Made by a program: the position numbers and the translations under genes. The notes beneath the pieces were generated by a model that saw only the letters and a program-made list of their open reading frames with translations, was not told the origin of the DNA and did not search any database. DNA of 64,000 nucleotides, taken from assembly GCA_013816485.1 (NCBI GenBank), contig JACDEI010000001.1, forward strand, positions 186,001-250,000, written 5' to 3'. This stretch comes from Planctomycetota bacterium (GTDB lineage Bacteria > Planctomycetota > UBA11346). Below, one piece after another: positions 15,204 to 23,140 of the stretch; within the stretch, counting starts at the first letter, position 1, and each line of letters begins with the position of its first letter.

Positions 15204-15815
15204 ATGAGGCTCATCTTGTCCTGCATCACCAAAGGCGAGGATCAGTTGCGTGGCGTGCTCGAGCGTCTTGCCCAGGCGGGCATCGCCAAACACGCCATCG
15301 TCGTACTGCATCCCGGTGCAGGGCCGCGGCCCACTACTCGCACACTTGGCCATGATGTGCCGGGCGATGCGAATCCCGTCGCCACGAGTGGTACGTTGGG
15401 GTCAGCCGTAGTGGAGGCCGTAGCATCGGGCGGCACCATCGGTGGCACCTTCGGTTGGGTGGTGGGATACGGGGTACTGGCGTTGCCCGGCGCGCTGCTC
15501 GGTGGTGCGGTCGGAGCAGCGGCCGGAGCCGTCATCGGTGCCTCGCGGCGGATGCTGGCACCGCACCTGACCGATGACGTGCAGCACCACTATGCCAGCC
15601 GCATCGTCGATGATCACGCCGCCGTGCTGGTGCAGGTGCAGGAACTCCAGCAGTATGAACGGGTGCTGATGGCCTTCCTCGCTGAAGGTGGGAAACACAT
15701 CCTCACCAGCCGGAACAATCCGGCGCTGGCGGAGTCAGCGCAGTTGGAAGAGTTGATGCATCCCGAAAAGGTCGCTGAGGTCGCGACCGACGCCGCTGCT
15801 GCGGGTCCTGCGTGA
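15204..15815 (+). CDS. Glycine-zipper membrane protein, stress-associated
   Basis: A 203-residue protein. The N-terminal domain (about residues 1-40, MRLILSCITKG with IVVLHPGAG) matches the partial paralogue at the left edge. A glycine-rich hydrophobic hairpin (about 65-115: GGTIGGTFGWVVGYGVLALP then GALLGGAVGAAAGAVIGA) should insert into the membrane. The C-terminal part resembles general-stress 'flavin-like' barrels (HHYASRIVDDHAAVLVQV). TGGAGG precedes the ATG. A near -24/-12 motif (TGGCATCGCCTAGC at about 15125) has spacing one base too short. The function is unknown. Confidence 0.65.
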   Translation: MRLILSCITKGEDQLRGVLERLAQAGIAKHAIVVLHPGAGPRPTTRTLGHDVPGDANPVATSGTLGSAVVEAVASGGTIGGTFGWVVGYGVLALPGALLGGAVGAAAGAVIGASRRMLAPHLTDDVQHHYASRIVDDHAAVLVQVQELQQYERVLMAFLAEGGKHILTSRNNPALAESAQLEELMHPEKVAEVATDAAAAGPA

Positions 15816-15884
15816 TGATCTGATGCCTGAGCCATCATCCGTGGCGTCAGCAACCGGCCACCGCTAGCATCGCCACGCCCGCGG

Positions 15885-17117
15885 TCAGGCGGGGAGAGCG
15901 AATGCCAACGCGGAGGCCTCCATCGCCGGGTGCACGGCGATCTCGCGTTGAGGATCGAGCACCACCTTGGTGCAACGTTCCTCGTGCTTGCTGAAAATGT
16001 CGTAGGCGTGTGGCGCTGAGCTCAGCGGCAGGCGGTGCGAGATGATGAACGAAGGATCGATCTCATCCGCCGCGACCCGCCGCAACAGATCGGGCAGGTA
16101 GCGCTGCACGTGGGTCTGCCCCATGCGGAAGGTCAATCCCTTGGCGAAAGCGGTGCCGAATGGGACGCTGTCGATCACTCCGGCATACACTCCGGGAACC
16201 GACAACGTGCCGCCTTTGCGGCACGCCTGGATCGCCTGGCGTAGGACATTGGGCCGGTCGGTTTCGAGCTTCACCGCTTGTTTGACGTAGTCGTAGATCT
16301 CCCCCAGCGAGGTGCCGTGCGCTTCCATGCCGACCGCGTCGATGCAGGCATGCGGGCCCTGGCCGTCACAGAGCTCGCGCAACATCGCCACGACATCGAC
16401 CTGCGAACTGTCGAGCACCTCGGCCTTGCCCTGCTGTTGGGCGAGGGCGAGACGTTCCGGAATGCGGTCGATGGCGATGACGCGACCGGCACCTTGCAAC
16501 CACGCGCAGCGGATGGCGAGCAGCCCCACCGGGCCGCAGCCCCAGATGGCGATGGTTTCACCGGGTCTGATCCCGGTGTTCTCGACCGCCATCCAGGCCG
16601 TGGGCAGGATGTCGGAGAGGAACAGCACGCGTTCGTCATCGAGGTGTTCCGGTACCTTGATTGGCCCGACATCACCGAACGGTACACGCACATACTCCGC
16701 CTGGCCGCCAGCGAACCCACCCATCAGGTGCGAATAACCGAACAACCCGGCGGTCGACGCGCCGTAGATCTCCTTCTGTTTCGCCGCATTGGGATTGCTG
16801 GTGTCGCATAGCGAAAAAAGCTGCAACGAACAGAACGGGCAATGCCCGCAACTGATAGTGAACGGCACCACCACCCGATCACCCAGGGCGAGCTTGGTGA
16901 CCGCGGGGCCCTTCTCGATAACCCGGCCCATGAATTCATGGCCAAGAATGTCGCCACGTTCCATGGTCGGCATGTAGCCATGGTAGAGGTGCAGGTCTGA
17001 ACCGCAGATCGCGGTGCTGGTCACCTGGATGATGATGTCGCTATCGTCGCGCATGACCGGGTCAGGTACCTGCTCGACCCGTACGTCCTTGGTGCCGTAC
17101 CAGCGCAATGCCTTCAT
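15885..17117 (-). CDS. Zinc-dependent alcohol dehydrogenase (MDR family)
   Basis: A 410-residue medium-chain dehydrogenase. Catalytic zinc residues are in [12 protein letters not shown] (about 37-48) and [12 protein letters not shown]. Structural zinc cysteines follow [15 protein letters not shown] (about 92-106). The nucleotide-binding motif is [11 protein letters not shown] (about 192-202). The insertion around residues 105-160 and the close resemblance to 'glutathione-independent formaldehyde dehydrogenase-like' enzymes suggest NAD-linked oxidation of small alcohols or aldehydes. The actual substrate cannot be read from sequence. GGAGG precedes the ATG, and a -24/-12-like promoter lies about 40 bp upstream. 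Confidence 0.9.
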   Translation of the reverse strand: MKALRWYGTKDVRVEQVPDPVMRDDSDIIIQVTSTAICGSDLHLYHGYMPTMERGDILGHEFMGRVIEKGPAVTKLALGDRVVVPFTISCGHCPFCSLQLFSLCDTSNPNAAKQKEIYGASTAGLFGYSHLMGGFAGGQAEYVRVPFGDVGPIKVPEHLDDERVLFLSDILPTAWMAVENTGIRPGETIAIWGCGPVGLLAIRCAWLQGAGRVIAIDRIPERLALAQQQGKAEVLDSSQVDVVAMLRELCDGQGPHACIDAVGMEAHGTSLGEIYDYVKQAVKLETDRPNVLRQAIQACRKGGTLSVPGVYAGVIDSVPFGTAFAKGLTFRMGQTHVQRYLPDLLRRVAADEIDPSFIISHRLPLSSAPHAYDIFSKHEERCTKVVLDPQREIAVHPAMEASALAFALPA

Positions 17118-17155
17118 GATCGCCTCCGTGGTGGTCTTCGACTTCCTAGAGGTAG

Positions 17156-17171
17156 AGCGACGTACGTGCCA
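17156..17171 (-). promoter_or_regulatory. Sigma-54-like -24/-12 promoter for the alcohol dehydrogenase
   Basis: The - strand reads TGGCACG-TACG-TCGCT. The predicted start near 17145 leaves a 28-base leader with a good ribosome site. Confidence 0.6.
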
Positions 17172-17234
17172 ATCGGTCGTGTGCGCGGCGTCGCTTACCG
17201 GCTCTGAAGAGCGCAGGGGGGTGCGACCGGCGCA

Positions 17235-17459
17235 TCATTGGTTCTCCTTCAACCCGCGCACATTCAGCAGCGCCAAGCACACCTGGAGCAGGATCACCGC
17301 GAAGGCCTGCGTATGCAGACCCCACAGCACCCACAGGACGTTGCTCAGCAGGAAGACGCCGAAGCCGATGAAACGCCGGTGCCTAGCGGTGGAGGTGAGC
17401 AGCCAGGCGCCGATCACCGTCACCGCCATCGCCGGCCATTGGAGCAGATCCCACTCCAT
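17235..17459 (-). CDS. Small multi-pass membrane protein behind katE
   Basis: A 74-residue, strongly hydrophobic protein with about three membrane segments (LLQWPAMAVTVIGAWLLTS, FIGFGVFLLSNVLWVLWGL, AFAVILLQVCLALLNVRGL). The short size and the N-x-x-W-x-x-W-G pattern recall small PnuC/SemiSWEET-like membrane proteins, but I would not assign transport. It begins 7 bp after the katE stop on the same strand and is probably cotranscribed with it. Confidence 0.6.
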   Translation of the reverse strand: MEWDLLQWPAMAVTVIGAWLLTSTARHRRFIGFGVFLLSNVLWVLWGLHTQAFAVILLQVCLALLNVRGLKENQ

Positions 17460-17466
17460 ACGGTCG

Positions 17467-19647
17467 TCACGCTGGCCGAGCGCTGGTCAACGGCTTGTCG
17501 GTGATCCGCTCCCAGTGGCGATGTTTGGCCACCGCGGCGCGGAAACCACGCAGCAGCAGGTCGGGATTCCCGGCGGTGACCACTCCTGGGTGGGCGGCGG
17601 ATTCCTGGATGCCGACCGCCGACAGCAACGCTTGGCCGCGGCCGAGCGCGGCGATGGCCTTGTGATGCCGGAACGCCTCCTGCACGAAACGATGGGCGTC
17701 CGGATTCTGCGCCAGGATGGTGACGCTCTCGTCGCCGTCAGCGACCACGACCGCATCGTAGATCACCGACGGGGTGTTGAGCAGACTGCGGAGTGCATCC
17801 AGATCCTCGCCATCGTCACCGGTGATCGGTCCCTGATGCAGCGAGACGAATTCGACCACCGCACCATCCTTCTCCAGTCCTGCCTTCACCTGCGCGATCG
17901 AGCGGGTGATCACTCCGGGTGCGACCAGCACGGCGATGCGCCGCGTGGCGATGCTGTCCAGCACGGTGTTGGCCATGCTCAGCGCCGGTGAACTGGCTGG
18001 CCCACGCGCGCTCTCGTGCTCGGTGGCGTTCGGCGCGACGACGGTGATACCCACGGCCCGGGCGACGGTCGCCGCCAGATCGCCATCAATCATGGACAGC
18101 AGATCCCGCACCACCCGCTCGCGCACCGCCAGGCGATCGACCTTGCCGATCTCGAAACACAGCGCATCGCTCAGATGCGCACGTTCCACTGGCGACAGGC
18201 TGGCGAGGAACATCCGTGCTTGGCTGAAATGGTCGGTGAAGGTCGCGCTGCGTGCCCGCACCACCCGTCCATCCACACGCTCCCGGAAGTGGTGGTATCC
18301 GCCTTCGCTGGGTTTGGCGGGGCGGGGACTGCCGTTGCCGAGGGAGTTCGGCAGGTAGTTGGCGACACCGGCGTTGATGGTCTGGCGCGCGAAGCCGTCG
18401 TGCTGATTGTTGTGCACCGGAGCGACTGGTCGATTGATCGGCAGCTCGGCGAAGTTCGGTCCGCCAAGACGCGTGATCTGGGTATCGAGGTACGAGAACA
18501 GCCGTGCCTGCAGCAATGGGTCATTGGTGAAATCGATGCCTGGCACGACGTTGCCGACGCAGAACGCCACCTGCTCAACCTCGGCGAAGAAGTTGGTGGG
18601 ATTGCGATCGAGCGTCAGCTTGCCGATGCGTTGCACCGGGACCAGCTCCTCAGGAACCAGCTTGGTGGCATCGAGCAGGTCGAAGCCGTGCGTGAGCGCG
18701 TCGGCCTCGTCGACCACCTGGATGCCGAGTTCATACTCGGGGAAGGCACCGTTGGCGATCGCCTCCCACAGGTCGCGGCGGTGGAAATCGGGATCCTTGC
18801 CGGCGATCTGCTGTGCCTCTTCCCACGCCAGCGAGTGGACGCCGAGCAGCGGCTTCCAATGGAACTTCACCAGGTGCGCCTTCCCTTCCTGGGTGACCAG
18901 GCGGAAGGTGTGCACGCCGAACCCTTCCATCATGCGGAAGCTACGCGGTATGGCGCGGTCGGACATCACCCACATGACCATGTGCGCGGTCTCGGGTGTC
19001 AGCGAGACGAAGTCCCAGAAGCTGTCATGCGCCGATTGGGCCTGCGGGATCTCGTTGTTTGGCTGCGGCTTCAGGGCATGCACCAAGTCGGGGAACTTGA
19101 TGCCGTCCTGGATGAAGAACACCGGCATGTTGTTGCCAACCAGATCGTAATTGCCTTCGCTGGTGTAGAACTTCACCGCGAAACCGCGCACGTCGCGCAC
19201 GGTATCTGCCGACCCACGTGAGCCGACCACGGTGGAGAAGCGTACGAACACCGGCGTGCGCACGGCGGTGTCGCACAGGAAGGCGGCGCGCGTCAGGTGG
19301 GGGAGCGGCTCGTAGAGTTGGAAGTGACCATGGGCACCCGCACCGCGGGCATGCACCACCCGTTCAGGGATGCGCTCATGGTCGAAACGCATGATCTTTT
19401 CGCGCAGGTGGAAATCCTCCAGCAGCGTCGGACCGCGTTCGCCAGCGAGCAGCGAATCGTCAGTCGAGTCGACGCGCACCCCCTGATCGGTGGTGAGGAT
19501 CTGGTCGTGCGGCGAGGTGGTGACGCCATCGAGTTGGCGTGTTTTGGCATTCTTGTCGGCGGCCGGTCGTGACGCTGCGGACGTCGTCGGGCGGTGTCGG
19601 CGTTCCGGCTGACCGGGTGGCAGGGAGGGATCGGGTGCAACGGGCAT
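17467..19647 (-). CDS. katE: Large-subunit clade II catalase (KatE/HPII type)
   Basis: A 726-residue haem catalase that converts hydrogen peroxide to water and oxygen. The catalytic histidine is in VVHARGAGAHGHF (about residue 98), the asparagine in VGNNMPVFFIQD (about 170) and the proximal haem tyrosine in ARLFSYLDTQ (about 384). After the catalase core, residues from about 570 form the flavodoxin/DJ-1-like domain that marks the large-subunit clade (IAVLVAPGVITRSI; YDAVVVADGDESV). The N-terminal 40 residues are basic and disordered. It is the first gene of a pair with the small membrane protein downstream. Confidence 0.95.
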   Translation of the reverse strand: MPVAPDPSLPPGQPERRHRPTTSAASRPAADKNAKTRQLDGVTTSPHDQILTTDQGVRVDSTDDSLLAGERGPTLLEDFHLREKIMRFDHERIPERVVHARGAGAHGHFQLYEPLPHLTRAAFLCDTAVRTPVFVRFSTVVGSRGSADTVRDVRGFAVKFYTSEGNYDLVGNNMPVFFIQDGIKFPDLVHALKPQPNNEIPQAQSAHDSFWDFVSLTPETAHMVMWVMSDRAIPRSFRMMEGFGVHTFRLVTQEGKAHLVKFHWKPLLGVHSLAWEEAQQIAGKDPDFHRRDLWEAIANGAFPEYELGIQVVDEADALTHGFDLLDATKLVPEELVPVQRIGKLTLDRNPTNFFAEVEQVAFCVGNVVPGIDFTNDPLLQARLFSYLDTQITRLGGPNFAELPINRPVAPVHNNQHDGFARQTINAGVANYLPNSLGNGSPRPAKPSEGGYHHFRERVDGRVVRARSATFTDHFSQARMFLASLSPVERAHLSDALCFEIGKVDRLAVRERVVRDLLSMIDGDLAATVARAVGITVVAPNATEHESARGPASSPALSMANTVLDSIATRRIAVLVAPGVITRSIAQVKAGLEKDGAVVEFVSLHQGPITGDDGEDLDALRSLLNTPSVIYDAVVVADGDESVTILAQNPDAHRFVQEAFRHHKAIAALGRGQALLSAVGIQESAAHPGVVTAGNPDLLLRGFRAAVAKHRHWERITDKPLTSARPA

Positions 19648-19921
19648 GTGGACTCCGGCAGAAGGAAGGACGAGGAGGAGGAAGAAAAAGGGGGATGGAA
19701 AAAAGGGGAATGGCGAGGGTGCCCGGGGGAAAATCCCGACGGGCGCATAGCCATAAATGATTTCTGCTGCGGACGCGAACTAATTCTGGCCGTGCAGAAT
19801 GCGTCAGCGGAATCGCTGAAGTGCTGCAATTCTAACGGCCGCCAGGGACGGCATCGTATCGAGAGGACGGCGGACGGCGGACGGGTGACGCTGAAGCGGC
19901 AGTGCGAGGTGTCTAGTCGTC

Positions 19922-19970
19922 CACCTCGCACCTCGCACCTCGCACCTCGCACCTCGCACCTCGCACCTCG
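19922..19970. repeat. Tandem heptamer array (CACCTCG x7)
   Basis: Seven exact copies of CACCTCG. GTGCGAGGTG about 15 bases earlier is an inverted copy of the unit, so the array could form a hairpin at its left end. Confidence 0.95.
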
Positions 19971-19983
19971 CACAGCACAGCAT

Positions 19984-19999
19984 TGGCATGCCAGACGCT
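19984..19999 (+). promoter_or_regulatory. Sigma-54-like -24/-12 promoter for a putative small RNA
   Basis: TGGCATG-CCAG-ACGCT with GG-N10-GC spacing. The predicted start is near 20010, about 100 bases before a strong terminator, with no ORF between. Confidence 0.5.
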
Positions 20000-20009
20000 G
20001 AGCATTCAG

Positions 20010-20110
20010 CGATGCTCTCGGCAATGCCCGAAACCACTCCCATGTTACGCACTTGCGTTGACGGCATCAGCACACGTCCCCCTGTCGGTCCGCAGGGGGA
20101 CGTGTTTTTT
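20010..20110 (+). ncRNA. Putative small regulatory RNA
   Basis: A -24/-12-like promoter at 19984-19999 and an intrinsic terminator at 20072-20110 delimit a transcript of about 100 nt that contains no plausible reading frame. A short 5' hairpin is possible (AGCAT at 20001 with ATGCT at 20012). The terminator cannot belong to katE, which is transcribed away from it. No known RNA family is recognised. The assignment is inference from the paired signals. Confidence 0.45.
20072..20110 (+). terminator. Strong intrinsic terminator
   Basis: A 13-bp perfect stem (20072-20084, ACACGTCCCCCTG, with 20093-20105), an 8-base loop and a run of six T's at 20105-20110. It terminates + strand transcription, although no + strand protein gene lies immediately upstream. 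Confidence 0.9.
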
Positions 20111-20157
20111 GACGGCTGCATTATTCCCGGCGGCGGTCCTTTTCGTGGTGGCTACAC

Positions 20158-20886
20158 ATGAGCCGGGTCCGCAACGATCTCACCATCTACGACACCCACG
20201 CCGCCGATTGGTGGAAACCGCGCAGCGCCTTTTCGTGCTCACTCCAGGCGGTCAATCGCCTGTGCCTGGACGAGATCGTGCAGGTGCTGGGTGACGATCT
20301 GCATGGCGTGGTGGTGGCCGATCTCGGCTGCGGCGGCGGTCTGCTCGCGCACCCGCTCGCCGAGCGTGGGGCGACAGTGCTGGCCGGCGATCTCAGCCAA
20401 CCGAGTGTGCGTGAAGCGCGTCGTCATGCCGGTCATGCGGGCGTGTGTGTGGTGGTGGCAGATGCCTGCCTCCCGCCATTTCCGTCGGCGTGCGCCGACG
20501 TGGTGTTGTGCGCCGACATCCTGGAACACATCCCCACTTGGCGGACCGCGTTGGCCCAGGCGGCCGGGTTGCTCAAACCCGACGGACGGATCTTCGTCTC
20601 GACCTTGACGCGTTCCTGGTGGTCGGCGCTGGTCGCCGTGCACCTGGGAGAGGGTCTGGGTTTCGTGCCGCGCGGGACCCATGACCCGGCGATGTTCCTG
20701 ACCCCGGACGAGGTAGCGGACTACGGTATGCGCCTCGGATTAGCGTGCTCTCCGGCGGTGGGATTCACGCCCAGCCTGCTGCCGTCGCTGCTGACCGGAG
20801 AACTGCGCCTGCGCCGGACGAAGCGTGTGCAGGTCGGTTATGGCATGTGGCTGCATCGCGCAGCGCAGCTTTCCCGCGACTCGTAG
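20158..20886 (+). CDS. UbiG-like SAM-dependent methyltransferase
   Basis: A 242-residue class I methyltransferase. The SAM motif VADLGCGGGLLAHPLAERG lies at about residues 53-71, followed by VLAGDLSQPSVREAR, VVVADACLPPF and the post-motif DVVLCADILEHI (about 117-128). The end resembles UbiG, the O-methyltransferase of ubiquinone synthesis (GFVPRGTHDPAMFLTPDEV). Because other quinone genes are not nearby, the substrate is uncertain. It stands alone, with an RNA-like structured region downstream. Confidence 0.8.
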   Translation: MSRVRNDLTIYDTHAADWWKPRSAFSCSLQAVNRLCLDEIVQVLGDDLHGVVVADLGCGGGLLAHPLAERGATVLAGDLSQPSVREARRHAGHAGVCVVVADACLPPFPSACADVVLCADILEHIPTWRTALAQAAGLLKPDGRIFVSTLTRSWWSALVAVHLGEGLGFVPRGTHDPAMFLTPDEVADYGMRLGLACSPAVGFTPSLLPSLLTGELRLRRTKRVQVGYGMWLHRAAQLSRDS

Positions 20887-20908
20887 AGCGACTTTCTCCC
20901 CGGCTAAA

Positions 20909-20972
20909 GTCCTTGAGAGCGGCGATTGCGACCTGCCGAGACAAGTTTGGCGCAGTCGCCGTTCTTAAGGAC
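20909..20972 (+). repeat. 21-bp inverted repeat with G-U compatible differences
   Basis: Arms 20909-20929 and 20952-20972 pair over 21 positions. The three non-Watson-Crick positions are G-U wobbles in an RNA, suggesting that the RNA fold matters. Confidence 0.75.
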
Positions 20973-20998
20973 TCGGGGGTGTGGGGTCGCAGCCCTAT

Positions 20999-21157
20999 GG
21001 CGTAAAGCCAAGCTTGATTCGAAAAAGGCAAGACGGCTTGCCACAGAGGCCACAGAAGGCCACAGAGGGGAAAAACAGAGTGCTTTGCTCTGTGCTCTCT
21101 GTGGGCTCTGTGGCTAGGTTTTCTGCCTTTTGGTTTTTCTTCGCTTGGCTTTACGCC
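20999..21157. repeat. Nested long palindrome built from 'ccacagagg' words
   Basis: The outer 15-bp arms (GGCGTAAAGCCAAGC at 20999 and GCTTGGCTTTACGCC at 21143) are exact complements. Inside, GCCACAGAGG-type words at 21040-21067 pair with CTCTGTGG-type words at 21088-21114, and ACAGAG/CTCTGT closes the loop. Confidence 0.85.
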
Positions 21158-21188
21158 AATGGGCCCAGCCCCCATAGCAAAAGGTCTA

Positions 21189-21236
21189 ACGGGGCTCTGT
21201 CCCATATTGGCCCATCGGGCTGGGACGGAGCCCCGT
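21189..21236. repeat. 16-bp inverted repeat, terminator-like stem
   Basis: ACGGGGCTCTGTCCCA (21189-21204) pairs with TGGGACGGAGCCCCGT (21221-21236) with one G-U compatible difference. There is no T run, so factor-independent termination is uncertain. Confidence 0.75.
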
Positions 21237-21322
21237 CAGTACTGCGACATTAAACCGTGACCGTCATCGTCTTCAGCGCCTTGGCTGTGTTCGCGCTGGT
21301 TGTCAGGCACGGAAGGGTCCCG

Positions 21323-21991
21323 TCACTCGCGCCCACGATTGCCGTCGGCGTGGTTCTCGTGCTCCTCTTCCTCGGTCTTTGACCCTGGTTGGCGCCCACT
21401 GCTGTAATCCTGAGCTGCAAGACGCTCACGGTCCTCACGCTCCACGTATCGCCCATAGTCCGCCCGCTCCGCGTCTTGAGCGTCTGCGTCCTGATCGTCC
21501 TCATCACGACGGCTGCGGCTGTTGCGCTCCTGGCTGTCATGACCTTCCTGACTGCCACTGCCTTCCTCATCGTGGTCGCGGTTGCGAGCGTTGCCGCCAA
21601 GGCCAACGCCGTCCGCGTCCTCGTCAGTGTGGTCACGACTACCGCTTTCAGAACGACCCTGCTCATCCTGCGCCGGCGCTAGGCTGGTGCTGCCACGGCG
21701 GCCTTCATCATCGTCGCGCTGCGACGGGACACGGATTGCGGGTTCTGCACGTTCATCCGCGCGGCGAGCAAGACTGCGTCGGTGCTGACCACCGCGGGCA
21801 CCGATCTCGGCCATGTGCTGACGGTCCCGGCTGACGGCTTGACCGCCGCGACGACCGGCCTCACGTGCCTCCTGTGAATCGAACTCGTGGGCGTTGCCAC
21901 TCTGGTGCGCGGCGCGCCCACCCAGACTGGCGATCTGGCGCTGACGTTCCTGATCCATTGCGGCGAAGCCGCGGTTCCTAGTGGGTGCCAT
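21323..21991 (-). CDS. KGG-repeat (YciG-like) stress protein with long acidic tail
   Basis: A 222-residue hydrophilic protein. The N-terminal 70 residues carry repeats of the stress-induced KGG/YciG type: GFAAMDQERQRQIASLGGRA, EFDSQEAREAGRRGGQA and HMAEIGARGGQHRRS. The remainder is an extremely charged, disordered Asp/Glu/Arg/Ser tail (for example RRDEDDQDADAQDAERADY), much longer than in usual family members. AGGAGG precedes the ATG at 21991. Such proteins are linked to desiccation and stationary-phase stress. It is divergent from the hemerythrin gene. A degenerate -24/-12 motif lies upstream. Confidence 0.8.
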   Translation of the reverse strand: MAPTRNRGFAAMDQERQRQIASLGGRAAHQSGNAHEFDSQEAREAGRRGGQAVSRDRQHMAEIGARGGQHRRSLARRADERAEPAIRVPSQRDDDEGRRGSTSLAPAQDEQGRSESGSRDHTDEDADGVGLGGNARNRDHDEEGSGSQEGHDSQERNSRSRRDEDDQDADAQDAERADYGRYVEREDRERLAAQDYSSGRQPGSKTEEEEHENHADGNRGRE

Positions 21992-22304
21992 GTGGTTGGT
22001 CCTCCTGATTGGGTGTGGTGCTGCCGCCGGGAGATTCCCTGCGGCGCAGGGATCACGCGTAGTCGAGGTCGTGCCAAATGTGGGTGGGGTCCTTACGCAG
22101 CCGTACCGTCTCACCACTGCAAGCAGCACCGTGGGAGCAGCTCCGCGGAGCAAAATCACACGCACGACCAGTCCTGGGGCGGAAACCTACGGCGAGGATA
22201 GCGCGTTCTCAGCGTCGAAGGCGATCCATCATCTGCGCTGCGATCACCAGCGGCTGTTGGCATGGCCCTCGCTGAGGTCGCCGCACCACCCCTCGGAGCC
22301 GACC
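21992..22304. other. Divergent promoter region between KGG protein and hemerythrin genes
   Basis: This contains a perfect short hairpin (TCCCTGC and GCAGGGA, 22036-22052), the palindrome GCTCCGCGGAGC at about 22139, a degenerate -24/-12 motif for the - strand at 22061-22076 (TGGCACG-ACCT-CGACT, GC replaced by AC) and an intact one for the + strand at 22258-22273. No gene is seen. Confidence 0.55.
22258..22273 (+). promoter_or_regulatory. Sigma-54-like -24/-12 promoter for hemerythrin
   Basis: TGGCATG-GCCC-TCGCT with correct spacing. The predicted start near 22284 gives a 21-base leader containing CGGAG before the ATG at 22305. Confidence 0.6.
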
Positions 22305-22760
22305 ATGTCCAGGCCATCGATCATCCCGCTGTTGAAGAAGGACCACAAAGAGGTCAATGCCTTGTTCAAGGAGGCGCTCGCCACCAGCGACAACGCCGGG
22401 GACAAACGCACGCAGCTCTTCTCCCAGATCAATGAAGCGCTCACCCTCCATACCCGCTTCGAGGAAGAGAACGTCTACCCGCTGCTGCTGGAACAGCGCA
22501 AGACCAAGGAGGACACCCTTGAAGCGGAAGAGGAGCATGCGCAGATCAAGCACCTGCTGAGCGACATCGCTGAAACCGCGAGCGACGACGAACGCTGGAA
22601 GCCCAAGATCATGGTGCTGGCCGAGGATGTCCACCATCACGTGAAGGAGGAGGAGAAGGCTGGCGGTCTGTTCGAAGAACTGAAGAAGGCGGTCGACGAC
22701 GAGACCCTCGCCGCGCTCGCCGAACAATTCCAGGCGAGCAAGAACGCCGCGGTCTCTTGA
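22305..22760 (+). CDS. Hemerythrin HHE-domain protein
   Basis: A 151-residue four-helix protein with the HHE diiron pattern: H in LLKKDHKEV (about residue 14), H and E in LTLHTRFEEENVYP (about 48-61), H in EEEHAQIKHLL (about 80) and H in DVHHHVKEEEK (about 110-120). Such proteins bind oxygen, nitric oxide or iron and protect against oxidative stress. It is divergent from the KGG gene and followed after 50 bp by a small gene in the same direction, probably in one operon. A -24/-12-like promoter lies just upstream. Confidence 0.85.
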   Translation: MSRPSIIPLLKKDHKEVNALFKEALATSDNAGDKRTQLFSQINEALTLHTRFEEENVYPLLLEQRKTKEDTLEAEEEHAQIKHLLSDIAETASDDERWKPKIMVLAEDVHHHVKEEEKAGGLFEELKKAVDDETLAALAEQFQASKNAAVS

Positions 22761-22810
22761 CCATCCCGCGTGCGGCGCATCACCCACCTCCTCGTACCCG
22801 AAAGCCAGCC

Positions 22811-23140
22811 ATGTCCCTCATCGCCACCAGCCCCACGCGCGTCGCCCAGCACACCGCCTCCGCGGTCAACCGCCGGATCGCGTTCGAAACCCATGCCCGG
22901 CAGGAACGCATCAACGGACGCCGGGAGGCGATCATGCGCCAACTGCGGGAACTGGACGAGGAATGGAATGTCGAACGCGTCATCCAGGCGAACGCCGCCA
23001 GCCTGGTGCTGGCGGGCACCGTCCTGGGCCTCGCGCCGCTGCCGCTCGTGCGGCGTTTGGGCTTCCGCACCGAGCGCGAGATCGCGGATGAACGTAACAT
23101 CCTGCGAGCGCACCTCGATGCACTGTCGAGCGGTGATTGA
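22811..23140 (+). CDS. Small protein with one hydrophobic helix, behind hemerythrin
   Basis: A 109-residue protein. A basic, helical N-terminal half (ETHARQERINGRREAIMRQL) leads to EEWNVERVIQANAASLVLAG and a hydrophobic stretch (about residues 64-82), then VRRLGFRTEREIADERNILR. This recalls small DUF2892-like inner-membrane proteins, though I cannot assign it firmly. The start at 22811 is chosen because the longer frame begins inside the hemerythrin gene. It is cotranscribed with hemerythrin by position. Confidence 0.55.
   Translation: MSLIATSPTRVAQHTASAVNRRIAFETHARQERINGRREAIMRQLRELDEEWNVERVIQANAASLVLAGTVLGLAPLPLVRRLGFRTEREIADERNILRAHLDALSSGD

Larger units (their letters stand above)
19648..20157. 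other. Intergenic region upstream of katE with heptamer array and putative small RNA
   Basis: This spans from the katE start (-) to a methyltransferase gene (+). It holds a purine-rich stretch just upstream of katE (19660-19720), the CACCTCG array, a + strand -24/-12-like motif and a strong + strand terminator. No protein gene is convincing. Confidence 0.6.
20887..21322. other. Highly structured intergenic region, three strong hairpins
   Basis: Three consecutive inverted repeats fill this gap: arms 20909-20929/20952-20972, arms 20999-21013/21143-21157 with a nested inner dyad, and arms 21189-21204/21221-21236. In the first and third, most arm differences are G-U compatible, as expected for RNA structure. 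No protein-coding gene is evident. Confidence 0.7.
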
